A DNA stretch of 64,000 nucleotides from Truepera radiovictrix DSM 17093 (GTDB lineage Bacteria; Deinococcota; Deinococci; Deinococcales; Trueperaceae). The DNA lies in the NCBI RefSeq assembly GCF_000092425.1, contig NC_014221.1, forward strand, positions 462,001 to 526,000. Direction: 5' to 3'. This document shows, in pieces, positions 51,601-62,721 of the stretch. A program made the position numbers and the translations under genes. Positions within the stretch are counted from its first letter, which is position 1. Each line of letters begins with the position of its first letter. A model generated the notes under the pieces. That model did no database searches. It saw only the letters and a program-made list of their open reading frames with translations, and was not told where the DNA came from.

Positions 51601-51645
51601 GGTCGGCGTGAGGGGTGCGGGGGCCTTGGGGGCGGGTACGGTCAT
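48625..51645 (-). CDS. FAD-binding and iron-sulfur oxidoreductase (GlcD/D-lactate dehydrogenase-GlpC fusion)
   Basis: 1006 residues. The N-terminal FAD domain has PRGGGTSLAGQTVGRALVVD and NIGGIVANNSAGTRSIKYGK; the C-terminal FAD-oxidase domain covers about 240-560. A ferredoxin-like module carries two 4Fe-4S motifs (CTGVGACRKTTTGTMCPSY and CLECKACKAECPSRVD). The last third has two CCG domains of the GlpC/HdrB type (HGHCQQRAI, VDSGCCGMAGSFGYG). Such fusions oxidise D-lactate, glycolate or 2-hydroxyglutarate and pass electrons to the respiratory chain. The substrate is not decided by sequence. No operon partner. Confidence 0.92.
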   Translation of the reverse strand: MTVPAPKAPAPLTPTPDPTAPEPDLARAYEELRASLEGEVRFDEAARVLYATDASPYEIKPYGVVLPKTREDVRRTLEVARRYRLPVLPRGGGTSLAGQTVGRALVVDVSKYLDRVLAFDEAARTVTVEPGVVRDNLNLFLKPYKLQFTPDVSTTNRANIGGIVANNSAGTRSIKYGKAVDQVVAMTVLLADGTVTTFRDLDPDELQQKLRAPGLEGHIYRTTHRLVREHEAEIHARFPKVMRRVGGYNLDELTTGKPFNLAKLVAGSEGTLAFILDVTLKLFPIPAYKCLALLHFDTLEKSLRAVQHINRHGPAAVETLDDTLLELGLENPNLAPLLSWLQGRPAAVLMVEFDGESEAQMLAGLQSMQADPAVMELAYALHVAYGAQEQAEVWEVRKAGLGVFNTIKGAAKPTPFIEDAAIPPEHLAEYIPAVAAICAKHGVRMVSYGHASVGVIHVRPILDLKTREGLEAYRKISEETFALVRRFGGSWSGEHGDGLIRSYKNRELFGDTLYEAFRELKRAFDPEGLMNPGKIVDAPPITENLRYGEGYTVLPIATHFDFSKDDGFMGAIEMCTGVGACRKTTTGTMCPSYMVTRDEEHSTRGRANLLRDAMNGRLPGGLTSQEVYNALDLCLECKACKAECPSRVDMAKLKYEFLQHFYDDHGTPLSARALGHAAVVAPVGRFFAPLANALLPLAPVRWLMEKTAGIDRRRALPPYANASFHQWVRQREARREEERRALGAPAHAADKPKVALFADTWTMYNEPEVGVAATRVLEALGFEVEHVPYGCCGRPQISKGLLREARARARKNVAALHAYVARGVPVVGLEPSCVTAFQDDYRDLVPGEATEAVAAHVKMIDQFLAKAWTKGDLEPGRVFRKGERHIMLHGHCQQRAIQGTSSTKAVLGWVSPDVFEVDSGCCGMAGSFGYGHYDISMQIGERRLFPAVREHAGETVACGFSCRHQIRDGTGKRAKHLVELLAEALPESDGDSSRSVPSSEACAELP

Positions 51646-51935
51646 GCTTTAGTATCGCACGCGGCTCCGGGCACGCTAAAGCGCGCTGTTACCTTGCGCG
51701 CGCCCCCCTCTTGTTTTCGCTGGGTTGCGTGCGTCTGCAGAAAGCGTGACCACCGACTCGACCCGACCGATTTCAAGAGGTGTTAGCACCCGCTTGGATA
51801 TGCACGTCGTGCTGCACAGTTGTGTGCATGTGTGCAGCTGCGTGCGAGCCGTGCGTATGCTGCGCGTTATACACATCCACCAAAGTTGCACCGTAGCGGA
51901 CGCACTTACTCTTGAGGCGATAAGACGATGCCCCC
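51646..51935. other. Intergenic region with short GTGC-rich repeats
   Basis: 290 bases between the oxidoreductase promoter side and the 3' end of the sugar regulator. It contains an irregular run of TGTGCA/GTGCGT words (51820-51865) and one DnaA-box-like TTATACACA (51867-51875). No gene or clear terminator found. Confidence 0.4.
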
Positions 51936-53054
51936 CTACCGTCCTTTTGTAGAGGCGCGCAGGTTTTGCCCGCAGGTCGCTCGCACCACGAGGTGCGTGG
52001 GCAAGATGACGTGCTGTGGCGGCCCCCCCTTGCCCTCAATGCGGTCGATGAGGAGGTGGGCGGCGCGCAGACCGATCTCCCGACTGGGCTGCGCCACGGT
52101 CGTCAGGGCGAACTCGGCGGCTAGTGGCAGGTCGTCGAAGCCAACGAGCGCGATCTCCTCGGGCACCCTGACCCCGGCTTTGGTTGCGACGTCTAGAAAC
52201 TTCAGGGCGGTGTGGTCGTTTGCAGCTACGACCGCGTCGACTTGGGAGGTCAGGGCCAAAAAGGCTTTTGGATCGGCATTACGCGCGATCTCCACGAGCC
52301 AAGAGCTTTCAAACGGCACTGCGTGGGCAGTGAGCGCTGCTCGGTAGCCTCTATACCGTTCTTTGACCGTAGAGGGCGCCTGGTCAAGGCTAGGGTTTCG
52401 GTGTATAAAGCCGATGTGCCTATGGCCTAGACCGATAAGGTGCTCAGTGACGGTAAAGCTGGCGCTGACGTTATCCACGCCGACGAAGTCACTCGGTGCT
52501 GCCTCGAACTTCTGGTCGATGTACACGAACGGGTAGGTGTTTGCTACAAGCTCGCGAAAGAGGGTCGGATCGTCGTGAGGTAGCACTAAGACACCGCCGA
52601 AACCGGCGCTACGCATCCGCGACACTTCAGCGCGCTCGACCGCACTGCTAAAGTGCGAGTAACCGAACGCTGCGTGATAGCCCCGTTCGCGACACGCCGT
52701 CTGTACACCTTTCATAATGTCTAGACAGAAAGCGTCGTGCGTCTGTGGAAAGACAACCCCGATAATGCGCCGTGCCGAGACAGCTGGCTGCGGCGGGGAC
52801 TGCACCACCGTACCGATCTTTGTCGTGCGCCGCACGAGACCCGCTTCGTGAAGTCCTCGGAGCGCCTCACGTACGGTTCCACGACTGACCCCATGCTTGG
52901 CCATCAGCTCGAGCTCGGTTGGCAGGCGACTACCTACGGGTAGAACGCCGCCCTCTATTAGCTGCCGGTAATGCTCACAAAGTTGCTGATGCAGGGGTTT
53001 TTGGGAGCTTCGGTCGACGGCGAAGTTGTTGCCTTGCGCGGGGGGAGCAGTCAT
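51936..53054 (-). CDS. AraR-type transcriptional regulator (GntR DNA-binding plus LacI-type sensor domain)
   Basis: 372 residues from ATG 53054. N-terminal GntR winged helix (PLHQQLCEHYRQLIEGGVL, PTELELMAKHGVSRGTVREA; about 15-80). The C-terminal periplasmic-binding-like domain (IIGVVFPQTHDAFCLDIMKG, VGVDNVSASFTVTEHLIGLG, IALVGFDDLPLAAEFALTTV) senses a sugar. This fusion is the AraR architecture, a repressor released by its sugar. It is divergent from the ABC transporter operon whose promoter carries a matching operator at 53166. Confidence 0.9.
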   Translation of the reverse strand: MTAPPAQGNNFAVDRSSQKPLHQQLCEHYRQLIEGGVLPVGSRLPTELELMAKHGVSRGTVREALRGLHEAGLVRRTTKIGTVVQSPPQPAVSARRIIGVVFPQTHDAFCLDIMKGVQTACRERGYHAAFGYSHFSSAVERAEVSRMRSAGFGGVLVLPHDDPTLFRELVANTYPFVYIDQKFEAAPSDFVGVDNVSASFTVTEHLIGLGHRHIGFIHRNPSLDQAPSTVKERYRGYRAALTAHAVPFESSWLVEIARNADPKAFLALTSQVDAVVAANDHTALKFLDVATKAGVRVPEEIALVGFDDLPLAAEFALTTVAQPSREIGLRAAHLLIDRIEGKGGPPQHVILPTHLVVRATCGQNLRASTKGR

Positions 53055-53137
53055 GCGTTTATCACTTTGCCTTATCTGCTTGCACCTTGTTGTAATGCTG
53101 CGCGCTAATGAGTGCCTGGCATGTCCTTGGGCAACTC

Positions 53138-53179
53138 TTGACAAGCGCCCTAGCTAACGCTACATTTTGTCTAAACAAA
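53138..53179 (+). promoter_or_regulatory. Promoter and overlapping operator of the sugar operon
   Basis: TTGACA (53138-53143) and TACATT (53161-53166) are 17 bases apart. TTTGT-CTAA-ACAAA (53166-53179) begins on the last base of the -10 box. The half-site and 4-base centre follow the Bacillus AraR operator pattern (TTTGT-N4-ACAAA). Binding of the neighbouring AraR-type regulator here would block transcription. Confidence 0.75.
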
Positions 53180-53313
53180 TATCAAGCAAGACCGCCTCAT
53201 TGGGGCAGGGTCGGGGCAAACGGGGCGTCCAAGCGCTAGAAAGGGGGACTAAACCATCCGCTGGCACACGCTTTCCTGATTATTCATTGGTTTAAGAGCA
53301 CGAGGAGGTCGTC

Positions 53314-54618
53314 GTGAAGCTGCTCAAGTCCTTGGTTCTTCTTTCGCTGTCGCTTTTTGCTGCCGGTCAAGCCCAAGAGGTTCGCGAAGTGACGTTCTGG
53401 ACTGCGCACGGTGAACCCGACCTAAGCGCACTAAGGCAGATTGTCGATAACTTTAACGCCGAGCACGATGACATTCAGGTCACCCTGTCGCAGATTCCAC
53501 CGGGTGCAGAGACCGACGTTACGCGCCTCATGACAGCTGTGCGCGGCGGTACCGGTCCGGACGTCTATATGCTCGACCGCTTTATCGTGGCGCAGCGCGC
53601 TGCCGACGGCTTGTTGCAAGACCTTAGCCCTTACATGGACGGGGAGGACGTACTCGCCAACTACCTAGAGTTCGCCCGCGAAGAGGCGATGTTGGCGGGC
53701 GTGCCCTACGCGCTCCCCTTCGACACCGACGCCCGCGCGCTGTACTACAACATCGACTTGCTCGAGGAAGCCGGGGTCGATACGAGCGAGCTCGACCCCG
53801 AGAACGGCCCCCTTACCTTGGCGCGAATTCAGGAGATCGCCTCGATGGTCGATCAAAAGAACGCCCAAGGAAACTTTGAGCGCATGGGCTTTATCCCGTG
53901 GCACGAGCAGGGCTGGCACTACACCTACGGCTTCGCGTTCGGAGGCGACTTCTACGACGAAGTGGCCTGTCAGGTGACGCCGACTGACGACAACATCGTC
54001 CGGGCGTTTGAGTGGATCTACGACTACGCCGCGCAGGAGGGGCCGCAGCAGGTGCAGACCTTCAGGCAGGCGTTTACCCGCCCCGACTTGCCGCCGCAGC
54101 AAAACCCCTTTATCGCGGGGCAGCTAGCTATGATCATCACCGGCGACTGGATGATCGGCAACTTGGAGCGCTACGCCCCCGACATGAATTACGGCATCAC
54201 CTATATCCCCGTACCCGAAGAGGGGGACGCGTCGGTCACCTGGGCGGGGGGGTGGTCCATGGTGATGCCCCAAGGTGCCAGGGAGCCCGAAGCCGCCTTT
54301 GAGTTTATGAAGTACATCGCGGGCGAACCGGGACAGCGCGTCTACGTCCAGGAGACGCGGCACATGCCGACGCTAACGAGCTTGCTTGACGACGCCGAGC
54401 TCTTCGAGGGGCGTCACCAATTCTTTAGAGACCTGCTCCCGACAGCCCGTAACCGCCCCCCGCTGCCCATCGGCGCACTCTACTGGGACGAACTCACCGA
54501 CGCCTGGGAGAGGGTCTACCTGAACCAGCAGGAGCCGAGAGCGGCCCTCGAGCAGGTCGCCGCGCGCGTACAACCGCAGCTCGAGCCCTTCTGTGCGCAG
54601 CTGCAGGCGGAGAACTGA
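53314..54618 (+). CDS. Sugar ABC transporter substrate-binding protein
   Basis: 434 residues from GTG 53314, preceded by GAGGAGG. A signal peptide (about 1-20, ending AGQAQ) without a lipobox cysteine is followed by an extracellular solute-binding family 1 fold (VREVTFWTAHGEPDLSALRQ, GTGPDVYMLDRF, MIITGDWMIGNLERYAP). It binds a sugar outside the membrane for the two permeases downstream. First gene of the operon controlled by the promoter at 53138. Confidence 0.93.
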   Translation: MKLLKSLVLLSLSLFAAGQAQEVREVTFWTAHGEPDLSALRQIVDNFNAEHDDIQVTLSQIPPGAETDVTRLMTAVRGGTGPDVYMLDRFIVAQRAADGLLQDLSPYMDGEDVLANYLEFAREEAMLAGVPYALPFDTDARALYYNIDLLEEAGVDTSELDPENGPLTLARIQEIASMVDQKNAQGNFERMGFIPWHEQGWHYTYGFAFGGDFYDEVACQVTPTDDNIVRAFEWIYDYAAQEGPQQVQTFRQAFTRPDLPPQQNPFIAGQLAMIITGDWMIGNLERYAPDMNYGITYIPVPEEGDASVTWAGGWSMVMPQGAREPEAAFEFMKYIAGEPGQRVYVQETRHMPTLTSLLDDAELFEGRHQFFRDLLPTARNRPPLPIGALYWDELTDAWERVYLNQQEPRAALEQVAARVQPQLEPFCAQLQAEN

Positions 54619-54683
54619 CCTTCACCTCGCCGCTGCGTGTCATTTGCAGCGTCGTGTAACCGCGCTTATCGGTTGTGTCTCTC

Positions 54684-54711
54684 GGGTGCCGAAGCTTCCG
54701 CTTCGGCACCC
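54684..54711 (+). promoter_or_regulatory. Stable hairpin between binding protein and permease genes
   Basis: GGGTGCCGAAGC (54684-54695) and GCTTCGGCACCC (54700-54711) form a perfect 12-bp stem with loop TTCC and no T-tract. Such hairpins often protect the upstream binding-protein mRNA from 3' decay, giving more binding protein than permease. The permease ribosome binding site lies just after it. Confidence 0.75.
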
Positions 54712-54725
54712 CGTCTGGAGGTTCG

Positions 54726-55625
54726 ATGCGGCGTCGCTTCCTCTCCCCCCTCGAGCGCCGCAAGCTGGCGCTCGGCCTTCTCTTTATCTCCCCGTGGATC
54801 GTCGGCTTTCTCGCCTTTACGCTCTACCCCATCCTCTACACCCTAAGGATCAGCTTTACCCGCTATAGCGGCTTCGGTGAACCCGTCTGGATCGGCCTAG
54901 CCAACTACCGGGCGCTCTGGAGTGACACCGTGTTCTGGCAGTCGCTCGGCAACACCCTCTATTACACTGCCCTAGCGGTGCCGATCGGCATCGTTGTAGC
55001 GCTGGCGATGGCGATCGCGATGAATCAACCCCTCAAAGAGATCCCCTTCTACCGCGCGGCGCTCTACTTGCCCTCGGTGCTGCCGCTCTTCGCGGTGTCG
55101 TTTATCTTTATCGCGCTCCTAGACCCCAACCGGGGCATCGTCAACCAGCTCATGGTGTCTTTAGGGCTCCCCAACATCAACTGGTTCGGCGACCCGCGCT
55201 ACGCCAAACTGGGGCTCGTGCTCCTGGCCCAGCTGGGGGCGGGCAACACCGCGCTGGTCTTTTTAGCGGGCCTTAAAGCCATCCCCAAGACGCTCTACGA
55301 AGCGGCGGTGCTCGACGGCGCGGGTCCCTTGCGGCGTTTTTGGAGCGTCACGCTGCCGCTCATGACCCCCGTCATCTTGTACTCGCTCATCTTGGGCCTC
55401 AGCCTAGGGCTGCAGGTGTTCGCGCAAGCCTACATCATTACCAACGGCGGCCCCGCCAACGCGACCAACTTCTACGTCTTCTACCTCTACAACCAAGCCT
55501 TCCGCTACAGTCAGATGGGGGTAGCGTCCGCGATGGCTTGGGTGCTCTTCGTCATCACCTTGGTGCTGGCCCTGCTGATCTTTCGCACCTCGAAGCGCTG
55601 GGTCAACTACGAGACGGTGGCGTGA
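54726..55625 (+). CDS. Sugar ABC transporter permease (MalF/UgpA type)
   Basis: 299 residues from ATG 54726, with TGGAGG seven bases before it. Six membrane helices; the EAA loop contacting the ATPase is YEAAVLDGAGPLRRFWSVTL. The N-terminal FISPWIVGFLAFTLYPILY is typical of the MalF-like partner. It overlaps the next permease gene at TGATG. Confidence 0.94.
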   Translation: MRRRFLSPLERRKLALGLLFISPWIVGFLAFTLYPILYTLRISFTRYSGFGEPVWIGLANYRALWSDTVFWQSLGNTLYYTALAVPIGIVVALAMAIAMNQPLKEIPFYRAALYLPSVLPLFAVSFIFIALLDPNRGIVNQLMVSLGLPNINWFGDPRYAKLGLVLLAQLGAGNTALVFLAGLKAIPKTLYEAAVLDGAGPLRRFWSVTLPLMTPVILYSLILGLSLGLQVFAQAYIITNGGPANATNFYVFYLYNQAFRYSQMGVASAMAWVLFVITLVLALLIFRTSKRWVNYETVA

Positions 55626-56500
55626 TGGCGGCGCCAGCCAAGACCTTCCGCGAGGTGCCCGCGCGCCGAAGCCGGTTTAAGGGCAAAAAGCTGCAGGTGT
55701 GGGTTTCGCGGCTTCTCCTGCTCCTCTTCTGCGCCGCCTTTTTGCTGCCCCTTTACTGGATGATCGTCACCGCCCTCAAGAGCGACCAGGAGCTGGCGCT
55801 CTTCCCGCCCACCCTGTTTCCGCTCGAACCCCAGTGGGGCAACTTTAGAGAAGCAGTCACCTACATCCCCTTTTTCAGATTTTTAAACAACACCCTGATC
55901 GTCACTGCCCTTACCGTGGTGGGCGCCGTGATCTCAAACCCGCTCATCGCCTACGGCTTTGCGCGGCTCGAGTGGCCAGGGCGCGACAAGGTCTTTTTGC
56001 TCGTGATGGCGACCGTTTTCATCCCCTTCCCCGTGGTGATCATCGCGCTTTTCGACATCTTCGCGGGGCTGGGGTGGATCAACACCTTTTTGCCGCTCGT
56101 GGTGCCCATGTTTTTCGGCTCCGCCTTCTGGATCTTTCTGATGCGGCAGTTTCTCATGCAGATCCCCATGGAGGTCTCCGATGCGGCGCGCATCGACGGC
56201 GCCAACGAGTTTCAGGTCTTTAGCCAGGTCGTCTTGCCGCTTACGCTGCCCGCCGTGGGCGTCATCGGGATTTTCGCTGCGCTCCACGCCTGGAACGACT
56301 TTATCGGCCCCTTGATCTACCTGCAAGACGAGAGCCTCTACACGCTCGCCATCGGCCTCACGTTTTTCCGCTCCCAGTATGACGTGCAGTTTAACCTGCT
56401 GATGGCGGCCTCTACGCTCATCGTCTTGCCGGTCGTGGTGATCTTTCTGCTCTTTCAGCGGGCGTTTTTGGAGGGCATCACGTTGGGCAGCGTCAAGTAG
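55625..56500 (+). CDS. Sugar ABC transporter permease (MalG/UgpE type)
   Basis: 291 residues from ATG 55625, which shares the last base of the preceding stop. Six membrane helices; EAA loop MEVSDAARIDGANEFQVFSQ, and the MalG-like ending AFLEGITLGSVK. It forms the channel with the first permease. No ATPase gene follows, so a shared MsiK/UgpC-type ATPase encoded elsewhere is expected. Confidence 0.94.
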   Translation: MAAPAKTFREVPARRSRFKGKKLQVWVSRLLLLLFCAAFLLPLYWMIVTALKSDQELALFPPTLFPLEPQWGNFREAVTYIPFFRFLNNTLIVTALTVVGAVISNPLIAYGFARLEWPGRDKVFLLVMATVFIPFPVVIIALFDIFAGLGWINTFLPLVVPMFFGSAFWIFLMRQFLMQIPMEVSDAARIDGANEFQVFSQVVLPLTLPAVGVIGIFAALHAWNDFIGPLIYLQDESLYTLAIGLTFFRSQYDVQFNLLMAASTLIVLPVVVIFLLFQRAFLEGITLGSVK

Positions 56501-57083
56501 CGAGGCGTTTTAGGGTGCGATGACAGAGCCAGTAGGTGAGGTGCGCGACCCCGACGCCGCTGAGCAGCAGGGTCGGCGGAAAGAGCCAGAAGGCGCCGGC
56601 GGCGAGCGCAACCGCAAGCACGCAGAGCAGGGTTGTCCCGAGCTGTGACATGCCCAAGATCACCGCGGCTCGAGCGCTGGCCCAAACCCCCAGCTCCGTG
56701 CTGACCCGCACGGGGAAGATAAACGCGCTCGCGGCTGTGTAGAGTACGGCGGCGAGCGACAAGGAGGCGAAAGCGATGAGGCGCGCGGGCAGCGCCAACT
56801 GTGGCAGCAACACCGCATTGATGAGCAGCAGCGCGCCGATGAGCAGCCAAAGTAGCCCGAGGAGCGCGTCGCTGACGAAGCGTGCGCGGAGTCGCCCGAA
56901 AAAGGGCAGGTAGAAAGCGTCGTCGGGATTGTCTTGCCACGCCCGGAACACGGCGAAGAGAGCCGCGGTAGCCGGGAAGAAGGTGACGACAGGAGAGGAG
57001 AGAAGGAGCCACAAGCCCCCCAGCAGCACGTAGCTGCTCAGGCGGTTGAGCCACCAGTAGAGACGGCTGTCGAGAAGTCTCAT
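56493..57083 (-). CDS. YesL-family (DUF624) membrane protein
   Basis: 196 residues with five membrane helices. The pattern SSYVLLGGLWLLLSSPVVTF, ATAALFAVFRAWQDNPDDAF and FGRLRARFVSDALLGLLWLL is that of DUF624/YesL, a family often found inside polysaccharide and sugar ABC clusters. Function unknown. It converges with the permease gene (8-base overlap) and starts divergently from the mannosidase. Confidence 0.85.
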   Translation of the reverse strand: MRLLDSRLYWWLNRLSSYVLLGGLWLLLSSPVVTFFPATAALFAVFRAWQDNPDDAFYLPFFGRLRARFVSDALLGLLWLLIGALLLINAVLLPQLALPARLIAFASLSLAAVLYTAASAFIFPVRVSTELGVWASARAAVILGMSQLGTTLLCVLAVALAAGAFWLFPPTLLLSGVGVAHLTYWLCHRTLKRLAT

Positions 57084-57164
57084 GACTTACCGCAGTGTAC
57101 GCCAGCGCCGCTCCGCTCCGAAACCTCGTCAGGCGACCCCTTTTCATACCCCTAGGAGAGTCTT

Positions 57165-60233
<3,069 letters not shown>

Positions 60234-60302
60234 GCCGCTACCCTCGCCCAGCGGCGAGGACCGCGCACCTGCTGATGCGCCTCCGAGACGAGAGGGGACG
60301 CT

Positions 60303-61367
60303 ATGCCCACTCCAACGACAGCTTCCACCACGAGCAAGGTCAAGTTAGCCCTGATCGGTGCTGGCAACATCGCGGCCTTTCACCTTCGGGGCCTCCTGGC
60401 GCACGCCGACAAAGCCGAGTGCGTCGCGCTCTGCGACGTTTCAGACGCCAACCTGGCGCTTTGCGCCCAACGGCTGAGGACGAGTCCCGCGCGCTACCAC
60501 GACTGGAACAGGCTCTTCAGTGAGCAAGACGTCGACGCGGTGATCATCGCCCTGCCCCACCACCTCCACGCTCCGGCCATCCTCGCCGCGGCGGCGGCGG
60601 GCAAGCACATCCTGTGCGAGAAACCGATGTGCACGACGCTCGCCGAAGCGGACGCCATCCTGGGGGCCGTGAAGCGCGCCGGTGTCACCTACATGTCGGC
60701 CCACAACCAGCTCTTTAGCCCCGTGGTGAGGGAGGCCAAGCGGCTTCTCGACGAGGGCGCCATCGGCGGCTTGCGTTGGCTTCGCACCCAGGACGCCTTC
60801 CTCGCCGAAGCGGCCTCCATGCGGGACACCTGGCGAGGAGACGCCGCGTCACAGGGGGGCGGCGAACTCATCGATACGGGGTACCACCCCTCGTATCTCC
60901 TGCTCTACCTCGCCGCCGCACCCGTCGCAGCGGTGGGCGCGAGCATGAGCCGGTTTCACATGATGATCGAGGGCGAGGACACCGCCAGCGTCCAGGTGCG
61001 CTTTCAAAACGGGGTTTTGGGTGAGATCTTGACCTCGTGGGCGATGGAGCGGCCCTACGGCACCCATCAGATCCACCTGGTGGGGGACAGGGGCGAGCTC
61101 TTCGGCTCCGACAACGAACTCTTCTACCGGCCGCGCGGCTTTGACACCCCCGCGCGGCGGACGCTGCCGCCAGTCGACACCTTCACCGAAGAGATCGGGC
61201 ACTTCGTCACCTGTTTGCTGACCGAGGAGCGCCCCCTCCACGGCGCCGAGGAGGGGCGGGCGGTGCTCGAGTTGATTCTAAGAGCGACCGAGAGCGCTGC
61301 GGGCTGGCAGAGCACCGCGCCCAAAGCGGCCCCCGAGCGGCAGGGCCGATTGGAGGCGACCCCATGA
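60303..61367 (+). CDS. Gfo/Idh/MocA-family oxidoreductase
   Basis: 354 residues. N-terminal Rossmann motif KLALIGAGNIAAFHLRGLL, the family signature AGKHILCEKPMCTTLAEADA (EKP lysine), and the C-terminal GELIDTGYHPSYLLLYL. These enzymes oxidise or reduce sugars and inositols with NAD(P). GAGAGGGGACGCT precedes the ATG. Gene order after the mannosidase and before an isomerase-like pseudogene suggests a role in mannose or mannoside breakdown; the exact substrate is unknown. Confidence 0.92.
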   Translation: MPTPTTASTTSKVKLALIGAGNIAAFHLRGLLAHADKAECVALCDVSDANLALCAQRLRTSPARYHDWNRLFSEQDVDAVIIALPHHLHAPAILAAAAAGKHILCEKPMCTTLAEADAILGAVKRAGVTYMSAHNQLFSPVVREAKRLLDEGAIGGLRWLRTQDAFLAEAASMRDTWRGDAASQGGGELIDTGYHPSYLLLYLAAAPVAAVGASMSRFHMMIEGEDTASVQVRFQNGVLGEILTSWAMERPYGTHQIHLVGDRGELFGSDNELFYRPRGFDTPARRTLPPVDTFTEEIGHFVTCLLTEERPLHGAEEGRAVLELILRATESAAGWQSTAPKAAPERQGRLEATP

Positions 61368-61932
61368 GCCACACGGCGACGGCGGCTTTCCCATCGGCTT
61401 CCGTTTGGGACCGCTCTCCTCTTGGAAGGACGACCTCTCCGGGGTGAGCGCTTGGGCGCGTGACAACGGGTTCTCTGCCCTCGACCTCGGGGTCGTCGAG
61501 GGCGAAGCGGCCAAAGCCGTGCAGGGCGGCAAGCTGCGCCTCGGTTCCGTCGACCTTCCAGAGTGGCAGCCCATGCTGTCGCTCGACCCGTCTAAGCGGC
61601 GGGAGGCCGTCGCCCGAAACGTGGCCTACGTAGGGGCGTGTGTCGAGGCGTGCGGCGCCGCTGGACCCTTGAATTTTTTCGTGGTGATGCTCTCCGAAGA
61701 CCCCCACGCGCCGCCACGCGAGGTCTTTGACGCGATGGTCGCCAACTACCGCGATCTGGCGCCGGTGCTCGAGGCCCACGGGGCGCGGCTCGAGCAGGGC
61801 GTGCTCGGTCTCGCAGCGCAGGGCAATGTCGCTAAGGCGGAGGGTGCAGGCAGCGTCGCCTACATAACCCCGAAGCCTCGAGCCCCGCAGTTGTTCTGTC
61901 GCTTCCCTAACGCCCTCCACTTTTTTTGTTAG
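61364..61932 (+). pseudogene. Broken sugar phosphate isomerase/epimerase
   Basis: A TIM-barrel of the xylose isomerase-like family seems to have started at ATG 61364 overlapping the previous stop (ATGA). That frame closes at 61449. The conserved sequence (FPIGFRLGPLSSWKDDLSGV, FSALDLGVVEGEAAKAV, NFFVVMLSEDPHAPPREVF) continues in another frame with no conventional start except TTG 61405. After about residue 140 it loses family resemblance and ends at 61932, roughly half the usual 280-300 residues. So a 5' frameshift and a 3' truncation are inferred. A functional short form from TTG is possible but unlikely. Confidence 0.65.
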
Positions 61933-62020
61933 AGTTACTCACGGAGCTCTCAAGTGATGGGTGCGCGCCACCTGACAGGGCGCAACCTCGGCACGCTCAC
62001 GGTTCGATTGAGAGGTTAAG

Positions 62021-62623
62021 GTGCACAAATTCGCTCTCACACCTACGCTGAGTGCTGCGCGCTATACACTGCCCCTACTTCTCAGCGCCGCTCTGATCGG
62101 CTGCCAGAGTTCGGCGACGTCTGAGGGCGGGCCTCAGGGTGAACGTCCCCAGCACCCTACCTACGAACGCTCCGACTACACGATTCCCTGCCTCGAGGTC
62201 GCGCTAGACGCACCCGATGAGGTGAAGGTGGGCACGGGAGTGACCTTCGCCGTTTCCGCGACCAACACCTGCGAAGAGCCTCTAAAGCTAGAGCACATCC
62301 CGACCCCGCAGCGGTTTTTCGTCCTCGACGGTGATCAGATCGTCTGGGACTCTTGGCCTGCGGGAGCTGAACCGAGCGCAGTCGCTTATGAGCTGACGTT
62401 GGGGCCGGGCGAAAGCGCTTCGTGGGAGTTCCCGAGCCCAGACTTTGGCAAGGCGCCGTTCAGCGGTATCAGTGATGACGGCACCGCCCTTGCTGAGGGA
62501 GCGTATACGGTTGTCGGTCGGTTGATGAACTTCCACCCCGCCCTAGAAGAGGGGGCAACCCAGGGACCTCCAATCGTCCCAGGCCTCGACACCGAGCTTC
62601 AACCGATTAAAATCGTTCGCTAG
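62021..62623 (+). CDS. BsuPI-like lipoprotein, copy 1
   Basis: 200 residues from GTG 62021 after GAGGTTAAG. Lipobox LLSAALIGCQSS (Cys near 29). The mature part has YERSDYTIPCLEVALDAPDE, FAVSATNTCEEPLKLEH, then RFFVLDGDQIVWDSW, LTLGPGESASWEFPS and AEGAYTVVGRLM. This order matches the BsuPI-type intracellular protease-inhibitor domain, an Ig-like fold. Two conserved cysteines may pair. Function unknown; the next gene is a diverged duplicate. Confidence 0.7.
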   Translation: MHKFALTPTLSAARYTLPLLLSAALIGCQSSATSEGGPQGERPQHPTYERSDYTIPCLEVALDAPDEVKVGTGVTFAVSATNTCEEPLKLEHIPTPQRFFVLDGDQIVWDSWPAGAEPSAVAYELTLGPGESASWEFPSPDFGKAPFSGISDDGTALAEGAYTVVGRLMNFHPALEEGATQGPPIVPGLDTELQPIKIVR

Positions 62624-62721
62624 ACGGTCGAAGTCTATATAGAGGGACGTGCTACACGCGCATCCCTCCGCACATGATTGAGCGCGACCTCATCATCACG
62701 GTTAGATAGAAGTGTGGGCAG

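Noticed and set aside
51867-51875. TTATACACA as a replication origin signal
   Set aside because: A single relaxed DnaA-box match without an AT-rich unwinding region or dnaA/dnaN nearby. The same applies to TTATCCACG at 44583.
61207-61920. 237-codon minus-strand ORF opposite the isomerase remnant
   Set aside because: Plus-strand sequence has recognisable isomerase motifs up to about 61790; the antisense frame has no supported domain.
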